From: Nostoc edaphicum CCNP1411
Lineage (GTDB): Bacteria; Cyanobacteriota; Cyanobacteriia; Cyanobacteriales; Nostocaceae
Direction: 5' to 3'
Assembly: GCF_014023275.1 (NCBI RefSeq)
Contig: NZ_CP054698.1
Span: 3,844,001-3,908,000 of the forward strand
Length of the DNA stretch: 64,000 nt
A program made the position numbers and the translations under genes. Every line of letters starts with the position of its first letter. The first letter of the stretch is position 1. The notes beneath the pieces are model-generated. The model made no database searches. It was not told the origin of the DNA and saw nothing but the letters and a program-made list of their open reading frames with translations. Of the stretch, positions 35,544-45,266 are shown piece by piece.

Positions 35544-36647
35544 TTAAACAATGTGTTGAAATATTACCTTTAGTAAATCTCCTTGTGTAAAAGGCTTAGT
35601 TAAATAGCCTGATGCTCTGACCATCTTAGCTTTAGCCCTCTCTAGAAATCCTACTTTTTCTGATACCATAATCACAGGCGTATTTTTAAAACTTGAGTGT
35701 TTACGCAACAAAGAGCAGAGTTCATATCCGTCTAAATTAGGCATCGAAATATCCAACAAAATTATGTCGGGTTTTGTGTGAACAATCTGCATTAAAGCTT
35801 TCAAAGAATCAGTGACTCCGACAACACAAAAAGTTTGCTCATCTAAATAACTTTGAATAGTATTCAATGCTGTAGGACTATCATCAATACAAAAGATTGT
35901 GTAGATTTTCTTGTCAACAGGTGGTTGGATGATTTGCTGACCCCTATTATCATTAGTATTAATAGAGTAGGCTGGTGGTTTATAACCGTTTGTTCTAAAC
36001 GAATTTAGTGTACTTTTGCTTTTAGGTTTTAGCTCATTTATTTTGAACAATTCTGAGGGATTTGATTGAGAAGCTGGTGATGTCTGACAATAAGCCGCTT
36101 CTCTACGAGATGCTTCGCCAACACTTCTAGGCATTTGACATCGTTCAACTAGTAAGCGGAGATTTAGATGGCAAAACTTTGGCATGTCATCCAGAAAGCT
36201 TTCAGGAATAAATTCATAACTCCCCTCTTGTAAGTTCAGAAATGACTCCAGAACTTCTAACGCCAATTGCTCTATCAGTATCGCTGCTTGAGAAGGACTA
36301 ATATATTTCTGATTGACTAACCAGCAAATAGCCAGATAATCTGGATTTGGTATTGCCTGATTTTCAATACCAGTTTCAAATATCGCTCGCAACTGTTCTT
36401 TGATTCCGCCAGGGAGAGTAGAAATTTGCTGACTCAAGCTTTGCAAGTTTCTATAAAGTGGCTCAAACATTTTCTCTGAGTAGCAGGCATAAATTAGCTT
36501 ACCCTCGTCCATATATATTGACCAAGAGCCTGACGTGCTAAACACTTGCAAACAACCAGTAACTGACTTACCAGTGATTTTTTTCAACAAAGATAGGGGC
36601 TGGAGCTTTTGGAAAAACCTGTATCTACTAATCGGAAGTGTCTTCAT
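35544..36647 (-). CDS. PatA-like response regulator (PATAN domain plus receiver)
   Basis: 367 residues. The N-terminal PATAN/DUF4388 region (SLLKKITGKSVTGCLQVFS; WSIYMDEGKLIYACYSE) and a helical middle part (about 85-165) are followed by a linker and a C-terminal receiver (IYTIFCIDDSPTALNTIQSY; phospho-Asp in IILLDISMPNLDG; Lys in YLTKPFTQGDLL). This is the architecture of PatA (heterocyst patterning) and PixG (phototaxis); which process it serves is open. The linker residues SVGEASRREAAYC are encoded by a dispersed repeat fragment (36094-36122). Confidence 0.9.
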   Translation of the reverse strand: MKTLPISRYRFFQKLQPLSLLKKITGKSVTGCLQVFSTSGSWSIYMDEGKLIYACYSEKMFEPLYRNLQSLSQQISTLPGGIKEQLRAIFETGIENQAIPNPDYLAICWLVNQKYISPSQAAILIEQLALEVLESFLNLQEGSYEFIPESFLDDMPKFCHLNLRLLVERCQMPRSVGEASRREAAYCQTSPASQSNPSELFKINELKPKSKSTLNSFRTNGYKPPAYSINTNDNRGQQIIQPPVDKKIYTIFCIDDSPTALNTIQSYLDEQTFCVVGVTDSLKALMQIVHTKPDIILLDISMPNLDGYELCSLLRKHSSFKNTPVIMVSEKVGFLERAKAKMVRASGYLTKPFTQGDLLKVIFQHIV

Positions 36648-38229
36648 TGGGATGGCTCTGGAATAAAACTAACATTTGCAGGCGAAATTAGTGAATTACC
36701 TTTTCGGAATTCACCGCGAATTTGTTGGGAGCACTGTCAGATAAATATAGCGGTCACATTTGAGTTAGTACAGAGATTTCACACCCCCCAACTCCTAATT
36801 CACCAATCTCTGTTAAGCTATAATGCACAAGTTACAACTAAACCAATTCATGCTATTCTCCAATAGCAAAATTGCCTGACTAGTTGCCAGGATATAGTAT
36901 TTCAAAAATTAGATTGGTTTTCTGTATCTTTCGCTAATCTAGCCAATCTAACAGTAACTCAAGTGTCACGCCCAGACCATTGGCTCTCGCCCATCAGTCA
37001 CAAAAGTATCATTGTTATCCGTATTTTGCAGCCTAAAATCGTAGATGCTTGAATTCTCTTACAAAGGTTTTTTTGTCCCTAATGCTAAAGTCTAGAGCGA
37101 CCAAAATCTACTGTAATGTAGATGTAAATAGCTCTCAAGCAAGGCTTTTAGACCTTAAATCCGCGCTGACGAACTATGTTTTTATAGCCGTGACAAAAGT
37201 CGTCGGGTACTTTTCCAAGAAGTTTATTCTTGAGGGTAACTTCATCAAGAGAAAAAGTATGATTAAAAACTAAGCACTCAAAAAAATCAATGTCATACTG
37301 AGGTTTGTGATTGTAGAGCTAATACGGTTCGGTGAAGCAGTGTGGCTTTGGGGATTTCTCCCATAAACAACTCGTTAGCCAGGAACAAGGCTCACCCGAA
37401 GGTTCTTGAGGGTTCCCCCCATGACTGACTGGCGTGGGTTGGAGGGATCTTCATTAAAACGTTAGCTGAACAGTATTGGAGCAACTCTTAGTGTTAAGAT
37501 TAGGCAAAATTATCACTTGCACAACAATAATGTTAAACCTCCGACCAAGGATGAGTTAGCTGATAATTACCGCCATGATGGTGTGTGGTGAGATGCACAG
37601 GCGGCTAAATCAGCAGAAGGGAATCTCTTCATAAGTACTGGAAACGGGTTCTAATGTTGTGTGGGTCTAAATAGTCACCCTGCACAGTTTGGAGTGACAA
37701 ATTCAAGAACTTAAAGCCAAATTCTTGATTGGTAGTACATACCTGTAAAATAGCTCTTTTCAGCTAGATGGTAGATAACAAGTAACGTACTCACTAAAAC
37801 TCAGGTTACTATAATTTTCAAAAAAAGTTAGCAGCAATATATAAACTTCATGATAAATCAGTAAAGTAAACATGAAAACTAATTAATAGTATCTTCCAGA
37901 TAATTGTTATTAATCTTTATTTCTTTGGATGTCCGGAGAAGCTAAAAATGTACAGAAAAAGATAATTTTATATGCTTATTTAATTACACTTATAAATGAG
38001 TGAATTATTTTATGGTAGCAATTTTCCTGAAAAATTTTACGTTTTAAAAGTCACAAATATAAATACAAAATTGTATGAATAGCCTGTCCTCCTAACTTCT
38101 GTCTTCTACGTAGATATGGCATTGATTAACCTATAAGGTATATCTAGCAAAAAGACGCAAAGAATTTCTTTGCGTCTTTGGCGTGAGATTTATAAGTGGA
38201 CATTCTCACTGTTATACTTCTCCATCTAT
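36648..38229. other. Long intergenic region with possible structured remnants
   Basis: No supportable protein gene in about 1.6 kb; the frames at 36609-36866 and 37049-37273 look random. A region at 37320-37478 has ends (TAATACGGTTC and CTGAACAGTATTG reversed) resembling the MITE tips but no target duplication, and a GC-richer interior with GGTTCTTGAGGGTTCCCCCC. 37500-37700 is also unlike the AT-rich surroundings. These may be remnants of an intron or mobile element. A terminator ends the region (38148-38180). Confidence 0.45.
38148..38180 (-). terminator. Rho-independent terminator
   Basis: Minus-strand stem AAAGACGCAAAGAA / TTCTTTGCGTCTTT followed by TT (38151-38179). It lies about 50 bases beyond the stop codon of the gene at 38230-38721. 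Confidence 0.8.
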
Positions 38230-38721
38230 TTAAAATTGCTCCCGCCAGCACCAACTTAAAAGTGTGCCACCAGCTACCAGCTTAACTACTTCCAGTACCC
38301 AATAACTGCCGTGTAGTAAATTCATTGTCGATGGAATAGCGGCAGCGGCTTCAAATAGGTTCAGTTGAACACCGATGGCGCACATCTGCGGAGTTAAGAA
38401 ATAGGTATCAAGCATAGCTATAGTTAGCAGTAGCGCAGATAAAGCAACACTGCGAATACGCCAGTGATATTGGGTTTTGCCCAAAGCTAATGCCCCAGTC
38501 AGCACTACAGCAGCAGATAATAATTCCATCCGATTGAAGTTCCAAAAAATGGTATAGCCTGCTGTCGTAAAACCAGCTTGGCTCATCATCCCGGAAAGAT
38601 AAAGGCTAGGCATAATTACCCAGTCTAAAACGACGCTAGCACTGAGCCAAAAGCCCAAAGTCAATGCGATCGCGGTTTGCCAAATTGGCCGTTTAAATTC
38701 AAGGTTAGAAATAGCAGTCAT
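38230..38721 (-). CDS. DUF4149-like four-helix membrane protein
   Basis: 163 residues from MTAISNLEFKRPIWQTAIAL with about four membrane helices (LTLGFWLSASVVLDWVIMPS; VVLTGALAL; ALSALLLTIAMLDTYFLTPQ; the C-terminal VLEVVKLVAGGTLLSW). The pattern of W-x-x-x-P-S-L near the first helix and Y-F-L-T-P-Q in the third resembles small DUF4149-type proteins. Function unknown. The frame is open to a TTG at 38787, but ATG 38721 gives the more plausible N-terminus. Confidence 0.72.
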   Translation of the reverse strand: MTAISNLEFKRPIWQTAIALTLGFWLSASVVLDWVIMPSLYLSGMMSQAGFTTAGYTIFWNFNRMELLSAAVVLTGALALGKTQYHWRIRSVALSALLLTIAMLDTYFLTPQMCAIGVQLNLFEAAAAIPSTMNLLHGSYWVLEVVKLVAGGTLLSWCWREQF

Positions 38722-38978
38722 AAAATAATTGCGTGTGTTGTATTTCTTAGTTTCTAACTTCACCAGCAGTTTGACAACTAATATCAATTAACCTTTACAA
38801 AGCGATCGCTCTTAAATTCTGAACTTAATCCCAAGTTTTTTTAAACTTAGTTGAGAAATATTAAGTTTTTATAAAAAGTAATTTAAATAGATTTTGTTTG
38901 TTAAAAATACTCATGTCTACGACAGGCGTAGCTGCGTCACTCTGCAAATTCACAAATCCTATTCCCTACACTTTCAAT

Positions 38979-39068
38979 AAAGCGTAGACGCGTAGCGGCT
39001 TGTCGTTAGACATCGCCAGTTATGGAAGAGTGAGTGCGATGTCTACTACGGGCTACGCTTACGCATTA
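38979..39068. repeat. Imperfect inverted-repeat element of about 90 bp, copy 2
   Basis: Reverse-orientation relative of 13241-13332, with ends AAAGCGTAGACGCGTAGCGG and GGGCTACGCTTACGCATT. It lies in a gene-free stretch (38722-39497) that also holds a TGTAGAGA...TCTCTACA hairpin (39159-39189) and the MITE at 39352. Confidence 0.75.
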
Positions 39069-39351
39069 TTAGCTGTTTGAATGTCTCATCTGTTTTATCT
39101 CAAAACTCTCCACCTTACCATAAAATAATTCTGCAAGAGGTCTATTATCCAAAAACCTTGTAGAGATGTAGCAGTGCTATGTCTCTACATTCTTTTTCAC
39201 TCATATCTCTATTTGCGATCGCTTCTGAAAATAACTTTTATAAATTGACAAATTTATTACACAATATTTAATAATATATACATTTCAATAATCAAAGGAA
39301 AAAAACTATTGTCAAGTTTTGACAGACATTAATTTTGTCATAGTGATAATC

Positions 39352-39453
39352 CAATACAGTTCAGATAAAACCAAAACACTTGTAGAGACTGCGATTTATC
39401 GCGTCTTCAAAGACCAATTACCTACACCAATAACCCTTAACTGAACCGTATTG
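39352..39453. mobile_element. 102-bp MITE, copy 2, with 10-bp target duplication
   Basis: Tips CAATACAGTTCAG and, reversed, CAATACGGTTCAG (12 of 13 identical). Flanked exactly by AGTGATAATC at 39342-39351 and 39454-39463. It sits 45 bases before the Ig/WD40 operon and could affect its transcription. Confidence 0.9.
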
Positions 39454-39497
39454 AGTGATAATCATCCAAAATATAAAAAAATATTATAAGTAATAGT

Positions 39498-41732
39498 ATG
39501 GAAAAAAGTGTTATTAATGCCAGCCTTTCTACTCAGAATCTAACCTTTCGTCCAGGTGATACCCCAGTCTCATTTGAGGTAACTGTCAATAATGATAGCG
39601 ATCGCTTTGTCAATTTTCAGATAGAAATTACCGCCGCCGGAGAAACCCGGAACACAGGATATCGCTGGTATCGACTCGAACCAGAGGTAGCAGCAGCCAA
39701 GCCACCGGGCAGTAGTACCATCTTTCAAGTCTTTGTATTCAATACACCCATTTCGGGATTTGTCGGTACTGTCAACCTGATGGTGAATATTTTCTCACCA
39801 CAGTTAGCACAACAATCCAGACTGGTGCTGCGTCTGAAAATTGAGCGAGACAACAGACCAACGCATTTAAGTGTAGAATTGCCTGTGCGAGAGTTCCAAG
39901 TTTATCCCCGCAATTCTGTAGATATACCAGTACGAGTGCGGAACTTGGGGCAACAACCGACTGATGTAGTCCTACGTTTTACAGGTGTTGACCCATCTTG
40001 GCTAACTGGCAGTGCAGAACGCCGATTATCCTTAGATCCAGGTGGTTTAGTAGAAGCGACATTTCAATGCCAACCTCCTTCTGTAGTCCAAGCGCCCAGT
40101 CAAAATTACCCTTTTAGTATTGAAGCTGTTAGCAATAATGGTTATCCAACTAATGCTGAAGGTAAGATTGAAGTTTTACCTGTGGGTTTTATAGACTTTA
40201 CTACCACAGAAAAACACCTCAAAATTCCTAGTAAATCGGCATGGTTACCTGACTGGAAATCTGATACAGCTGCCTTTGAATTACTATTTAAAAATGCTAG
40301 CAATCTAAATCAGCAAATTAATATCCAGGTTCAAGGTAGAGACTGGCGAAAATGTAGTTTCAAAAAGCTTCCCGAAACTGCCAATCTCCATTTAGGAGAG
40401 ACAAGTAAGATCATCCTGGATGTTAAAACAAAACGTCCTTGGATAGGAATAGGTAAAACTTTGTTGCTGGAGGCTAAATCGGAATTATCCGACCAACGTT
40501 TAGGGAGTACAGACCCCGCCACGCAGACATTAGAAGTAGAGACTCTGCCAATTATACCTTTATGGCTACAACTGGCTGCGATCGCACTTTTAGCCGCACT
40601 CCTAGCATTAATACTGCAACCAAGAGATGTAATGCATACACGTTCTGTCAACTCAGTCCGTTTTAGTGGCATTGGTTTATCTGTGGTCAGTGGCTCAGAT
40701 GATTGCACCTTAAGACTTTGGAGAATCGGTGCTGATAGCTTAGATCCTGACGATACAGTAAGATATCCTGGGCAGCCTGTTGCCTGTGATAAACCACAAC
40801 AGCCAAAGGGTTTGATGGCGATTACCGATGATGCAGTACAAGTCTTACGCTTCATGCCGTTACAAAACGATCGTGCTGCTGTTGGTCTAGATAATGGTGT
40901 AATTGAACTCAGAGATGTCCCATCAGGTGCAAAGATTAGCCAACTTCAAGACCTTAAAGATTCTAAAGCAAAAGGCGATCGCGTTTTTGACTTAGCTTTT
41001 ACCTCCAACTCACTTAACTTATTCAGTGGTTATGGCAGTGGTAAAGTTAGATTATGGTCAAGACCAGCGCCTAACAGCGATTTTCTGCCAGAACCGCAAG
41101 TTATCGATGTCCAAAGTACCTTGAAACTATCAGGTTTCCAAGTCCGGGCATTAAATCTCAGTCCAGATGCAAAAACTCTAGTAATTGCCGGAAACTTTAA
41201 GCGTTTCATTTTATGGCAATGGAATCCAACTCAGTCTGATAAACAATTCCCAGGTTTATCAGTGCAAAATCTAGAAAAACTAGACCCATTAGTTGGACGT
41301 GAAGACTATATTTGGGCATTGGCTTTTGTTCCTAACTCAGCAGAAAAAATCCTCGCAACCTCTGATTCTGCGGGATTCATTACGATTTGGAATTTAAATC
41401 AGTGCCAAACTGTCAAAAATCCAAATCCACTCGAACAAATAAAAGAACTCAATTGCTCACCACTAGACCGTTGGTCAGCATCAAAAACATCTGTGCGTAG
41501 TCTGGCATTTAGTGATGATGGTAGTCTCTTAGTAAGTGGTGGCGATGATGGACGAGTCATGGTTTGGTACTTAACCCCCGAACATAAACTCGACAAAACA
41601 AAGGCAGCAGAAGGTAAAACAATTTACCAAAGCTCTAAAAAAATCAATAGTATCGACTTGAAAACTAATCAAGGAACCATGATTGTGAGTGGTAGTGAAG
41701 ATTTTCAAGTCAAACTACACCGCATCAAATAA
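39498..41732 (+). CDS. Membrane-anchored Ig-like/WD40 protein
   Basis: 744 residues, no signal peptide. N-terminal 345 residues form two or three Ig-like (COG1470-type) beta domains (FEVTVNNDSDRFVNFQIEIT; SVDIPVRVRNLGQQPTDVVL), then one membrane helix (LWLQLAAIALLAALLALIL, about 356-374), then seven WD40-like repeats making one propeller (TLRLWRIG, KVRLWSR, FILWQWN, FITIWNL, RVMVWYL and others). Thirteen bases separate it from the next gene, which has related N-terminal domains, so the two likely form a complex. Positive charges after the helix suggest a cytoplasmic propeller, but topology is not certain. Biological role unknown. Confidence 0.82.
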   Translation: MEKSVINASLSTQNLTFRPGDTPVSFEVTVNNDSDRFVNFQIEITAAGETRNTGYRWYRLEPEVAAAKPPGSSTIFQVFVFNTPISGFVGTVNLMVNIFSPQLAQQSRLVLRLKIERDNRPTHLSVELPVREFQVYPRNSVDIPVRVRNLGQQPTDVVLRFTGVDPSWLTGSAERRLSLDPGGLVEATFQCQPPSVVQAPSQNYPFSIEAVSNNGYPTNAEGKIEVLPVGFIDFTTTEKHLKIPSKSAWLPDWKSDTAAFELLFKNASNLNQQINIQVQGRDWRKCSFKKLPETANLHLGETSKIILDVKTKRPWIGIGKTLLLEAKSELSDQRLGSTDPATQTLEVETLPIIPLWLQLAAIALLAALLALILQPRDVMHTRSVNSVRFSGIGLSVVSGSDDCTLRLWRIGADSLDPDDTVRYPGQPVACDKPQQPKGLMAITDDAVQVLRFMPLQNDRAAVGLDNGVIELRDVPSGAKISQLQDLKDSKAKGDRVFDLAFTSNSLNLFSGYGSGKVRLWSRPAPNSDFLPEPQVIDVQSTLKLSGFQVRALNLSPDAKTLVIAGNFKRFILWQWNPTQSDKQFPGLSVQNLEKLDPLVGREDYIWALAFVPNSAEKILATSDSAGFITIWNLNQCQTVKNPNPLEQIKELNCSPLDRWSASKTSVRSLAFSDDGSLLVSGGDDGRVMVWYLTPEHKLDKTKAAEGKTIYQSSKKINSIDLKTNQGTMIVSGSEDFQVKLHRIK

Positions 41733-41745
41733 GGGAGTCGATAAG

Positions 41746-44055
41746 ATGCAAGCTCAATTCAATCCACTGCAAGTTATTATCAACCCACCTGGAATTCAAT
41801 TTGGAATGCCAGGAGATACCATTGAACTCTATGTTGTTGTGATCAATCAGGGAGATCAGAGTGCGGTTATTGACCTATATTTTGTTTTTGACGAAGTATT
41901 TCAAAATTTAACCGGTTGGTCTAGTTCTCCCAGAGAAAGTTTAGCATTAGCTCCCCAACAGAATAGCGACGAAGTAAAATTTGAGTTTCAAATTACCGCA
42001 AATGCTTTCCCCGGAACCTATGACTATACACTAGTCGTAGATTCTCCTCTACATTATCCCCAAGATACTCCCATAACCTTCCCAAATCAAATTAAAGTTC
42101 TGCTAGCAGAACAGACTGCAATTCGGGTGAATGACCCGACATTTTCCATTAGACCAAACACCAACCCCAACAAACCGCTAATTTTCAATCCTGGTGAGTC
42201 TCTGCAAGTAGAGGTAATAGTAGACAATCGCTCTCATCTTGTAGATAGGTTCCGCTTGAGTTGCCCAGATTTAGATGAGGACTGGTTCACAATCAATTAT
42301 CCGGCAACTGGATTTGAAGGCCCCGGATTGGTGTCTGATGTGACTGCACTAGAACTCAACCCTGGTACTCAAGGTCAAATATTGTTGAAATTTCACCCAC
42401 CTGGGGATACTCTTGCGGGAAGCTATTCTCCAACAATCCGCTTGTATTCAGAAAACTCTCCAGACTTAGTGCTGTTGGATTTGGTATACATCCAAATTCC
42501 GACAAATTATCGCCTAGATATAGAACTTCATACCATCTTAGGACAAATTAGCCGTAGCCTTGGCAAGTACGAATTATCACTAGCTAATCGGGGTAATATT
42601 GTCCGCGAACTGATATTAAGCTTAAAAAATCGGGATGAAGAAGAACTATATACTTATAAATTTGATCCTACTGAAGTAAGATTATTACCCAATAGAAGCG
42701 CAGTAGCCAATTTGACGGTTAAACCCAGACCTTGGTGGCGACGACCGTGGTTTGGTGCAGGGCTAGTAATCAACTTTCAACTCGACATCAAAGACCCACA
42801 AAATTTACCCTTACCTAACACATTGCCTCAAGGAACTTTGGTATGGAAACCCCGTCCTTGGTGGCAATTTGTTCTGTTAATTTTAGCAGTATTGGGTTTA
42901 TTAGGAGGAATAGGATTTATCATTTGGCGAATTTTAAATCCCGATCCTTTAAGATTAGAAAACTTTAGTGCTAATAATCCTCGAATTACTGAGGAAGAGG
43001 ATGAAGTAGCTTTGAAGTGGGATATTCACAATTACCAACAGTTGCAAAAGTTGGTTCTGACAGCCAAAGGTTCGCAACCTATTCAGCCTATTACTTATGA
43101 CTTTAGCAATGGCATTCCTGAAACACTGGGTAAGGGAAGCGCTAATCAAATACCTCCTTGTCAGGTGCAAGAGAAACAAGAGCTAATTTGTAGCAATGTT
43201 AAAACTGGAGTGAAAACAAAAGGAAACTACACTTTTGAGTTACAAGCCTTTTATCGTAGTGGTATACAATTATTTTCTCCCAATAACCAAGTAGCCACTC
43301 AAACAACCCAAGTAGAAATAGCTGAAAAACAAATTGCTGAAGTACTTAGTTTCCAAGCAGATAAGCCACAGTATACAAAAGGTCAGAATATTCTTTTAAG
43401 CTGGGCAATTGCTCGGCCATTATTGTTGGCACAAGTTCAAATTGCTGGCAGTGCAGATGATGGTACATTATATAGTGAACCAATTACTTATAAATTTAAT
43501 CAAGGTAATCTTGCAGAGCCTAAACTTCAAAAACTCTGTACACAACAAAATCAACAACTGCGATGTACAAATATTCCTCTGCCAGCAAATAAAGCCGGAA
43601 ACTTTTCCTTTGAAATTAAAGCTTTTCCCAACAATGGGAGTGATAAAATTAGTTCTAAAAAGACTGAATCAAAAATTGGAATATTACCTAAACCATTTAA
43701 GATTGTCTCTTTTAGAATCAACGGTAGTGAGCAACCAAATGTTGTTCTCAACGAAGGGGAATCTGCTACTCTGAGTTGGAGAGTAGAGGGAGAAAATATT
43801 CAAGTTAAACTTTTGCCATACGGCAATGACGTTAAACCAGTTGACTCAATAAAGCTTCCAGTCAATCAAGCCTTCCCGCCTCAAATCGGACTGCTAGTGA
43901 ATGATATATCTGGTAAGCAGCAACCCCAGCAAAGAGGATTTGCAATCACAGTTCTCAAAAAAGTAGAGCCTACTCCTATACCTAGCATTAACCCACTTGC
44001 GCCTGGTCTTCCATCCAACAGTAGTCCATTTAAGACTCCCTTACCTCTGAGGTAA
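41746..44055 (+). CDS. Membrane-anchored Ig-like protein, operon partner
   Basis: 769 residues from MQAQFNPLQVIINPPGIQFG, with AAGGGAG eight bases upstream (41731-41737). About 370 residues of Ig-like domains (GDTIELYVVVINQGDQSAVI; GESLQVEVIVDNRSHLVDRF) with a W-W-R-R-P-W stretch, one membrane helix (FVLLILAVLGLLGGIGFIIW, about 378-397), then about 370 residues with three more beta domains (YTKGQNILLSWAI; NEGESATLSWRV). The tail is Pro-rich. There is no enzyme motif. Upstream domains resemble those of the WD40 partner, which points to a shared membrane complex. Family assignment is limited to COG1470-like. Confidence 0.78.
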   Translation: MQAQFNPLQVIINPPGIQFGMPGDTIELYVVVINQGDQSAVIDLYFVFDEVFQNLTGWSSSPRESLALAPQQNSDEVKFEFQITANAFPGTYDYTLVVDSPLHYPQDTPITFPNQIKVLLAEQTAIRVNDPTFSIRPNTNPNKPLIFNPGESLQVEVIVDNRSHLVDRFRLSCPDLDEDWFTINYPATGFEGPGLVSDVTALELNPGTQGQILLKFHPPGDTLAGSYSPTIRLYSENSPDLVLLDLVYIQIPTNYRLDIELHTILGQISRSLGKYELSLANRGNIVRELILSLKNRDEEELYTYKFDPTEVRLLPNRSAVANLTVKPRPWWRRPWFGAGLVINFQLDIKDPQNLPLPNTLPQGTLVWKPRPWWQFVLLILAVLGLLGGIGFIIWRILNPDPLRLENFSANNPRITEEEDEVALKWDIHNYQQLQKLVLTAKGSQPIQPITYDFSNGIPETLGKGSANQIPPCQVQEKQELICSNVKTGVKTKGNYTFELQAFYRSGIQLFSPNNQVATQTTQVEIAEKQIAEVLSFQADKPQYTKGQNILLSWAIARPLLLAQVQIAGSADDGTLYSEPITYKFNQGNLAEPKLQKLCTQQNQQLRCTNIPLPANKAGNFSFEIKAFPNNGSDKISSKKTESKIGILPKPFKIVSFRINGSEQPNVVLNEGESATLSWRVEGENIQVKLLPYGNDVKPVDSIKLPVNQAFPPQIGLLVNDISGKQQPQQRGFAITVLKKVEPTPIPSINPLAPGLPSNSSPFKTPLPLR

Positions 44056-44255
44056 GGCTTATCGAAAGCTATTTTGAAAATACAGAGAAGTGCGGCGGAT
44101 AATACCATCCATCGACTGTACCAAACTACAAACAACGCATATCGTTTATAGCGCAATACGTTCAGTTAAGCTTAAAAAATAAAACTGGCGTTGGGTTTCG
44201 TTCCTCAACCCAACACCATAAAGCACTTCATAGCAGCAAGAACTGCTGTATCTTC

Positions 44256-44936
44256 TTAGAGAGATTCTCCATAGACTGTGAAAGACTTAGTTAAACCGAA
44301 AAACTTTTCTTCGTAAAGTTGTGCTTCGGGAAACAGATTCAGGAACTTGCTCTTATTCAGCAGCTTAATTGAAGTAGCTATACTTCTAGCCAGCTGTTTA
44401 TCAGACACCTTGTCGTACCATCCAAGAGCAAAATTGGTTAGTAGCCATACCCGAATATTTATAGGCATAAATTGAAATAAAGGAAAAACAAAGTGGGGTT
44501 CAATTGGAAAAAACAGATTAGGTGTTTGAACAAAATATTTTTTTCCCACTCGCATTACTTCAGTGGCCATTTGGCGCTGTTGTTCATAATCGCCTACATG
44601 TTCAATAACTGAGTTTGAAAAAACTATATCAAACTCATTAGATTGAAAGTTTGCCATGTTTGTAGCATTGCCAACAACTTGCTTAATCTTTGGATGTGTT
44701 AAACTTGTTTCGATAAATTTTACATTTAGTAGAGTAATTTCTACATCTTTAACTTCTTCATTCAAAAAACCTAAATTCTTCCAAAAGCTTATTGTTCCTC
44801 CAACATCGAGTATTTTTATAGGAGAGGGGATTGAATCTAATATAGAGGTAAACAAAGAAAAACGCTTCTTTCTAAGCTTACTTGCCCACGAATCAGTTAG
44901 ATTAGTGTCATATATTTTACGCACGATTGTATTCAT
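44256..44936 (-). CDS. Class I SAM-dependent methyltransferase
   Basis: 226 residues. Motif I ILDVGGTISFWKNLGF near residue 42 (VGGT replaces the commoner GCGT), motif IV-like FDIVFSNSVIEHVGDYEQQ, and ATEVMRVGKKYFVQTPNLFF, as in Methyltransf_11 proteins. The C-terminal part (ALGWYDKVSDKQLARSIATS, KSKFLNLFPEAQLYEEKFFG) matches methyltransferases found in polysaccharide and glycan loci. It stands alone here and is AT-rich relative to neighbours. Substrate unknown. Confidence 0.83.
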   Translation of the reverse strand: MNTIVRKIYDTNLTDSWASKLRKKRFSLFTSILDSIPSPIKILDVGGTISFWKNLGFLNEEVKDVEITLLNVKFIETSLTHPKIKQVVGNATNMANFQSNEFDIVFSNSVIEHVGDYEQQRQMATEVMRVGKKYFVQTPNLFFPIEPHFVFPLFQFMPINIRVWLLTNFALGWYDKVSDKQLARSIATSIKLLNKSKFLNLFPEAQLYEEKFFGLTKSFTVYGESL

Positions 44937-45266
44937 TTTTTATGCCTGTAAAAGTGATTTTTAGAAGAAAGATCAACTAGTGTAAAACTTTCTTCTATTA
45001 CCGCTTTTGCCTCATTACACATGAAAAATATTTATGCCGATTTCTCTACAGAATATTTTATTACTTCAACAGTATTTTTTGTCAATATCAAGTACCTAAA
45101 TTTTACACAAGCTTATTAATTAATAAGCTTGGCTTAAGACTTGATCCTGCTCAATCCTCTTTAAAAATTTCCGTTATATCCTCGATGCCAAACAGTTTTC
45201 CGATTAAGTGCTTTCGAGAAATAGTATAAAGAAATTGTAAAATGCTGCGGTTCTGCCTCTTGATGC
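44937..45266. other. Intergenic region, no gene seen
   Basis: AT-rich. A TTAATTAATAAGCTTGG stretch with partial dyad symmetry near 45117 is the only visible structure. Confidence 0.45.
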
